Assembly (NCBI RefSeq): GCF_021284745.1
Contig: NZ_CP089925.1
Coordinates: 2,727,001-2,791,000 of the forward strand
DNA: 64,000 nucleotides
DNA from: Lysobacter sp. KIS68-7
Lineage (GTDB): Bacteria; Pseudomonadota; Gammaproteobacteria; Xanthomonadales; Xanthomonadaceae
Reading direction: 5' to 3'
The position numbers and the translations under genes were made by a program. Positions 60,550 to 64,000 of the stretch are shown in pieces; within the stretch, counting starts at the first letter, position 1; each line of letters opens with the position of its first letter. Under the pieces are notes generated by a model. The model ran no database searches. It saw only the letters and a program-made list of their open reading frames with translations, and was not told where the DNA came from.

Positions 60550-61698
60550 TCAAAGCCGACGCAGACGTTCGATCGCCGCATCCAGCGTCGCCGCATTCTT
60601 GGCGAAGCACAGGCGCGCGAGGCGCTGCCCGGCCGGCGGGGTCTCGTAGAACGGCGAGAGCGGGATCGCCGCCACGCCATGTTCGGTGGTGAGCCAGCGA
60701 CAGAACGCGAGATCGTCCAGGTCGCTCACCGCGGAATAGTCGACGAGCTGGAAGTAACCGCCCGGCACGGGCAGCGGCTTCAGCCGCGTGCTGCGCAACT
60801 GTTCGGCGAAGTGGTCGCGCTTGGCCTCGTAGAACGCGCCGAGTTCGTCGTAGTGCGCCGGATGCTGTTCGATCATCTCCGCGAAGGCATGCTGCGCCGG
60901 CGCGAAGGTGCAGAACACGTTGTATTGGTGGACCTTGCGGAATTCGGCACTCAGCGCCGGCGGCGCGATGCAGTAGCCGACCTTCCAGCCCGTGCAGTGG
61001 TAGGTCTTGCCGAAGCTGGAGACGACGAAGGTGCGGTCGCGCAATTCCGGATAACGCAACGCGGATTCATGGCGCGCGCCGTCGAAGACGATGTGTTCGT
61101 ACACCTCGTCGGAGAGCAGCAGCAGGTCGTGCTCGCGCACGATGGCCGCGACCTCGCGCATGTCCGCCTGCGAGAGCATCGCGCCGGACGGGTTGTGCGG
61201 GCTGTTGATCATCAGCATGCGCGTACGCGGGGTGACCGCCGCGCGCACCTTCGCCCAGTCGGGCGCGAAGGTCTGCGGATCCAGCGAGACGTGCACGGCG
61301 CGGGCGCCGGCCAGGTCGATCGCCGGTTCGTAGCAGTCGTAGCAGGGGTCGAGGACGATGACCTCGTCGCCCGCGCGCACGACCGCGAGGATCGCGTCGA
61401 AGATCGCTTCGCTCGCACCGGAGGTCACGGTCACTTCGCTGTCGGCATCCGGGCGCCAGCCGTAGACGCGCTCGGTCTTGTGCGCGATGGCCTGGCGCAG
61501 CGCGGGGATGCCGGTCATCGGCGCGTACTGGTTGTGCCCGGCGCGCATGGCGCGGTCGAGCGATTCGACCAGGGCGTCGGGCACCGGGAAATCCGGGAAC
61601 CCCTGGCCGAGGTTCACCGCTTTGTGCTCCATCGCCAGTTGGGACATCACCGTGAAGATGGTGGTGCCGACCTTGGGCAGCTTGGTCTGGACGCGCAT
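60550..61698 (-). CDS. ybdL: Methionine/glutamine-type PLP aminotransferase (YbdL-like)
   Basis: The 382-residue fold-type I class I/II aminotransferase has the PLP lysine at Lys231 (VVSSFGKTYHCTGWKVGY), NSPHNPSG, LSDEVYEHIVFD and the N-terminal LGQGFPDFPVP. YbdL prefers methionine, histidine and phenylalanine as amino donors; the KAT/glutamine transaminase K group is related. The gene and the downstream omega-amidase would form the glutamine transaminase/omega-amidase pair used to regenerate methionine from 4-methylthio-2-oxobutyrate. Confidence 0.9.
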   Translation of the reverse strand: MRVQTKLPKVGTTIFTVMSQLAMEHKAVNLGQGFPDFPVPDALVESLDRAMRAGHNQYAPMTGIPALRQAIAHKTERVYGWRPDADSEVTVTSGASEAIFDAILAVVRAGDEVIVLDPCYDCYEPAIDLAGARAVHVSLDPQTFAPDWAKVRAAVTPRTRMLMINSPHNPSGAMLSQADMREVAAIVREHDLLLLSDEVYEHIVFDGARHESALRYPELRDRTFVVSSFGKTYHCTGWKVGYCIAPPALSAEFRKVHQYNVFCTFAPAQHAFAEMIEQHPAHYDELGAFYEAKRDHFAEQLRSTRLKPLPVPGGYFQLVDYSAVSDLDDLAFCRWLTTEHGVAAIPLSPFYETPPAGQRLARLCFAKNAATLDAAIERLRRL

Positions 61699-61781
61699 GG
61701 GCCTTCCGTTGCGGGTGCGAATGTGAGGGTTGGACGGGCCAGTTTACGGACGCTGCCCCATTCGGTTAAACCTGCCGCCCT

Positions 61782-62321
61782 ATGTCCCTCCAGAACGACC
61801 TCCGCATCGCCACCCTGCTCGACGCGTATTACGCGGCCGAGTATCGCTGGGAGCTGGACGGCGAATGGCGCCAGCTGCGCATCGGCCAGACCGCGGCCGA
61901 GCTGGAGGCCTTCTTCCCCAAGTGCAAGCGTTTCGGGCTGTTGTCGGCCTGGGACCCGCAATCGATCCCGCGCGCCGATTCGGTGAACCGTCGCGCCGAC
62001 GAGGCCCTGCACACCGCGCTGATCGCCAGCGGCCTGCCCTTCCGCCCGGGTTTCTGTTCCGCCCCCAACCGCAGCTGGCGCGAGCCGAGCTGGGTGGTGA
62101 TGGACATGACGGATGTCGATTTCGATGGCCTGGCCCTGCGCTACGGCCAGCTGGGCACTCTGGCCTGGCAACGCGGCCAGCCGGTGCGGCTTCGCATGTA
62201 CGCGGCGCAGCCGCTGACGGCCAAGCCGCGCGATTTCGTCGACTGGACGGGCCGCATCGCCCCGGCCCGCGCGCCGACGGGGACCGCGCCCTCCGGCAAG
62301 ACCGGCGCACCGACCCGGTAG
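61782..62321 (+). CDS. DUF3293-like protein
   Basis: The 179-residue protein has no signal peptide. Residues 10-40 are [25 protein letters not shown], followed by [26 protein letters not shown] and [28 protein letters not shown], consistent with DUF3293. The C-terminus is Pro/Thr-rich. Function is unknown. It stands alone between the divergent aminotransferase and ccmA, with no shared operon obvious. Confidence 0.65.
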   Translation: MSLQNDLRIATLLDAYYAAEYRWELDGEWRQLRIGQTAAELEAFFPKCKRFGLLSAWDPQSIPRADSVNRRADEALHTALIASGLPFRPGFCSAPNRSWREPSWVVMDMTDVDFDGLALRYGQLGTLAWQRGQPVRLRMYAAQPLTAKPRDFVDWTGRIAPARAPTGTAPSGKTGAPTR

Positions 62322-62374
62322 AATGGCCGCTCCGGTCGGCCCCTGGCCGATCCCAATTCCTTGCCGACTCCGCG

Positions 62375-63007
62375 ATGTCCACGCCTCCGCCGCTGCTCGC
62401 CGCACGCGGCCTGCGCTTCGCGCGCAACGAACAACCGGTCTTCGGCCCCCTCGCGTTCTCCGTCGACGCGGGCGAGGCCCTGCTGGTGCAAGGCGACAAC
62501 GGCGCGGGCAAGACCACGCTGCTGCGCGTGCTCGCCGGCCTGCTGCGCGCCGATGAAGGCACGATCGATATCGACGGCCGCCCCGCGGCGCCGGGCCTGC
62601 GCGCCCGCGCCATCGCCTACCTCGGCCACCTGCCGGCGCTGAAGGCGGATCTCACGGCACTGGAGAACCTGCATTTCCTGTGCGGCCTGCACGGCCGTCG
62701 CAAGGGGCAGCTGCCCGAGCATGCGCTGGCGATCGTGGGCCTGGCCGGTTACGAGGACACGCTCGCGCGACAACTCTCGGCCGGGCAGAAGAAGCGTTTG
62801 TCGCTCGCCCGCCTCTGGCTCGCACCCGCGCCGCTCTGGCTGCTCGACGAGCCCTACGCCAACCTGGACCTGGAAGGCATCAACCTCGTGAACCGCATGG
62901 TGCAGGCGCACCTGCGCGAAGGCGGCGCGGTCCTGCTGACCACGCACGGCGCCTATGCGGCGCCGCCGGTGCGCACGCGCATGCTGCAGCTGGAGCGCGC
63001 CGCATGA
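62375..63007 (+). CDS. ccmA: Cytochrome c biogenesis ATP-binding protein CcmA
   Basis: The 210-residue ATPase has Walker [11 protein letters not shown] (39-48), signature [16 protein letters not shown], Walker [15 protein letters not shown] and a short C-terminus, as usual for CcmA. It powers release of haem-loaded CcmE from CcmC in system I cytochrome c maturation. The frame is open upstream but [13 protein letters not shown] at ATG 62375 is the family start. The stop overlaps ccmB by ATGA. Confidence 0.95.
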   Translation: MSTPPPLLAARGLRFARNEQPVFGPLAFSVDAGEALLVQGDNGAGKTTLLRVLAGLLRADEGTIDIDGRPAAPGLRARAIAYLGHLPALKADLTALENLHFLCGLHGRRKGQLPEHALAIVGLAGYEDTLARQLSAGQKKRLSLARLWLAPAPLWLLDEPYANLDLEGINLVNRMVQAHLREGGAVLLTTHGAYAAPPVRTRMLQLERAA

Positions 63008-63675
63008 TGGCGTCGGCGGCCAGGGCCCTGATCGCCCGCGACGCGCGCCTGTTGTGGCGCCGCCGCGGCGATGCGCTGCAGCCGGCGCTGTTCGCCTTGC
63101 TGGTGGTCGTGCTGTTTGCGCTCGCGCTCGGGGGCGAGGCGCGTGCGCTGGAACGCGTTGCCGCGCCGGTGTTGTGGCTCGCGGCCCTGCTCGCCGGCCT
63201 GCTCGCACTCGATACGCTGTTCCGCGGCGACGCCGAGGACGGCTCGCTCGAGCAATGGATGCTGGCCCCGGTGCCGCTGTCCTGGCTCGTGCTGGTGCGC
63301 ACCTTCATGCATTGGGCGACCACCGCCCTGCCCCTGCTCATCGCCACGCCCCTGCTCGGCGAACTCCTGCACCTGCCGCGCGAACAGCTGCCCGTCCTCC
63401 TGGGCTCGCTCGCGCTGGGCACCCCCCTCCTCAGCCTCCTCGGCGCGGTCGTCGCAGCGTTAACTGTCGGCATGCGTCGCTCCGGTATCCTTGTCGCGCT
63501 GCTCGCGCTGCCGCTGTACGTGCCCGTGCTGGTGTTCGGCGCAGGCAGCGTCGCGGTCGCGGCGCAGGGACTGGATGCCACCGCACCGTTGTTGCTGCTC
63601 GGCGCAGGCCTCGTGCTCGCGCTCGTGCTGGCACCGCTCGCCGCCGCTGCCGCGATCCGCATCGCACTGACCTGA
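63004..63675 (+). CDS. ccmB: Cytochrome c biogenesis membrane protein CcmB
   Basis: The 223-residue protein has six hydrophobic segments and the CcmB landmarks [49 protein letters not shown] and [16 protein letters not shown]. It is the permease partner of CcmA. Two ATGs overlap at the start (63004 and 63007); either may be used. ccmC begins seven bases after the stop. Confidence 0.95.
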   Translation: MMASAARALIARDARLLWRRRGDALQPALFALLVVVLFALALGGEARALERVAAPVLWLAALLAGLLALDTLFRGDAEDGSLEQWMLAPVPLSWLVLVRTFMHWATTALPLLIATPLLGELLHLPREQLPVLLGSLALGTPLLSLLGAVVAALTVGMRRSGILVALLALPLYVPVLVFGAGSVAVAAQGLDATAPLLLLGAGLVLALVLAPLAAAAAIRIALT

Positions 63676-63681
63676 CCCGAC

Positions 63682-64000
63682 ATGCATCCGCTCGTCCGCT
63701 GGTTCCACCAACTCGGCTCGCCGCCCTACTTCGATCGCTTCGCCGCGCGCTGGACGCCGGTCGCCTACATCCTCGGCGCCCTGGTCATGGCCTACGGGCT
63801 GTGGGCCGCGCTGTTCCAGGTGCCGGCCGATTACCAGCAGGGCGACAGCTTCCGCATCCTCTATATCCACGTGCCCGCCGCGTGGATGAGCCTGTTCGTG
63901 TTCGGGCTCATGGCGTTCTATTCGGCGATCGCGCTCATCTGGCGCATCAAGCTGTGCGAGATCCTCGCGATGGCTTGCGCGCCGATCGGGGCCGCGTTCA
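63682..64000 (+). CDS. ccmC: Haem exporter protein CcmC, 3' truncated by window edge
   Basis: The first 106 codons read MHPLVRWFHQLGSPPYFDRFAARWTPVAYIL and continue with membrane segments and YIHVPAAWMSLFVFG. The sequence matches CcmC, which hands haem to CcmE. The tryptophan-rich haem-handling motif (WGTWWxWD) and the rest of the protein lie beyond the window. It continues the ccmA-ccmB operon. Confidence 0.93.
   Translation, partial: MHPLVRWFHQLGSPPYFDRFAARWTPVAYILGALVMAYGLWAALFQVPADYQQGDSFRILYIHVPAAWMSLFVFGLMAFYSAIALIWRIKLCEILAMACAPIGAAF

Overview
The window is a high-GC stretch of gammaproteobacterial chromosome, most likely from the Xanthomonadaceae/Lysobacter group. This is inferred from the smc-zipA-ligA cluster, DUF3011 and Oar-like TonB receptor families, the paired large lipoprotein alpha-2-macroglobulin and pbpC, and the codon bias. 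No tRNA, rRNA, CRISPR array, prophage or transposase gene was found. Most of the window is ordinary chromosomal housekeeping and carbohydrate-uptake genes.

Layout. 1-4.1 kb: truncated lpd (E3), a class I methyltransferase, a LOG-family protein, a YhdH-type acrylyl-CoA reductase and a PilH-like response regulator, all on +. 4.1-4.35 kb: a cluster of strong hairpins. 4.36-14.44 kb (-): a CbpA-like DnaJ protein and one giant gene of about 3,039 codons. The giant protein has a Sec-type N-terminus, a probable C80 (clostridial toxin/MARTX type) cysteine protease, a TcdA/TcdB-like pore-delivery region, Ig-like repeats and a terminal P domain. It is the most unusual gene here. 14.6-25.1 kb: peroxiredoxin (+), then pbpC, alpha-2-macroglobulin and gyrA (-).

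25.2-31.05 kb: two roughly 370-bp blocks, inverted relative to each other, flank mtnA, a DUF3011 protein, epmA and ligA. Each block holds two 128-bp units with a common core and self-complementary arms that differ between units. One block lies between zipA and ligA, and ligA appears to start with TTG. 31.1-35.3 kb: zipA and smc.

35.5-49.6 kb: a glycan-utilisation locus with a sugar ABC ATPase, GH1 beta-glucosidase, a large (alpha/alpha)6-type putative glycosidase, two permeases, a solute-binding lipoprotein, a GH144-like lipoprotein, an Oar-like TonB receptor and a LacI repressor. Five of the genes are chained by ATGA overlaps. LacI-type operators lie at the bgl/ATPase divergent promoter and in front of the repressor. 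The gene set would take a glucan (beta-1,2-glucan is the best guess) from outer membrane to glucose.

49.7-53.9 kb: bolA and yciI (-), then scpA-scpB-rluB (+), the last with a very long Gly/Arg/Pro tail. 54-59.7 kb: a geranylgeranyl-reductase-like flavoprotein, an NmrA-type NAD(P)-binding protein, a GAF-containing sigma-54 activator, and downstream of it a sigma-54 promoter with an upstream palindrome driving an outer-membrane protein and an amidohydrolase. 59.7-61.7 kb (-): omega-amidase and methionine/glutamine-type aminotransferase. 61.8-64 kb (+): a DUF3293-like gene and the start of the cytochrome c maturation operon ccmA-ccmB-ccmC, cut by the window edge.
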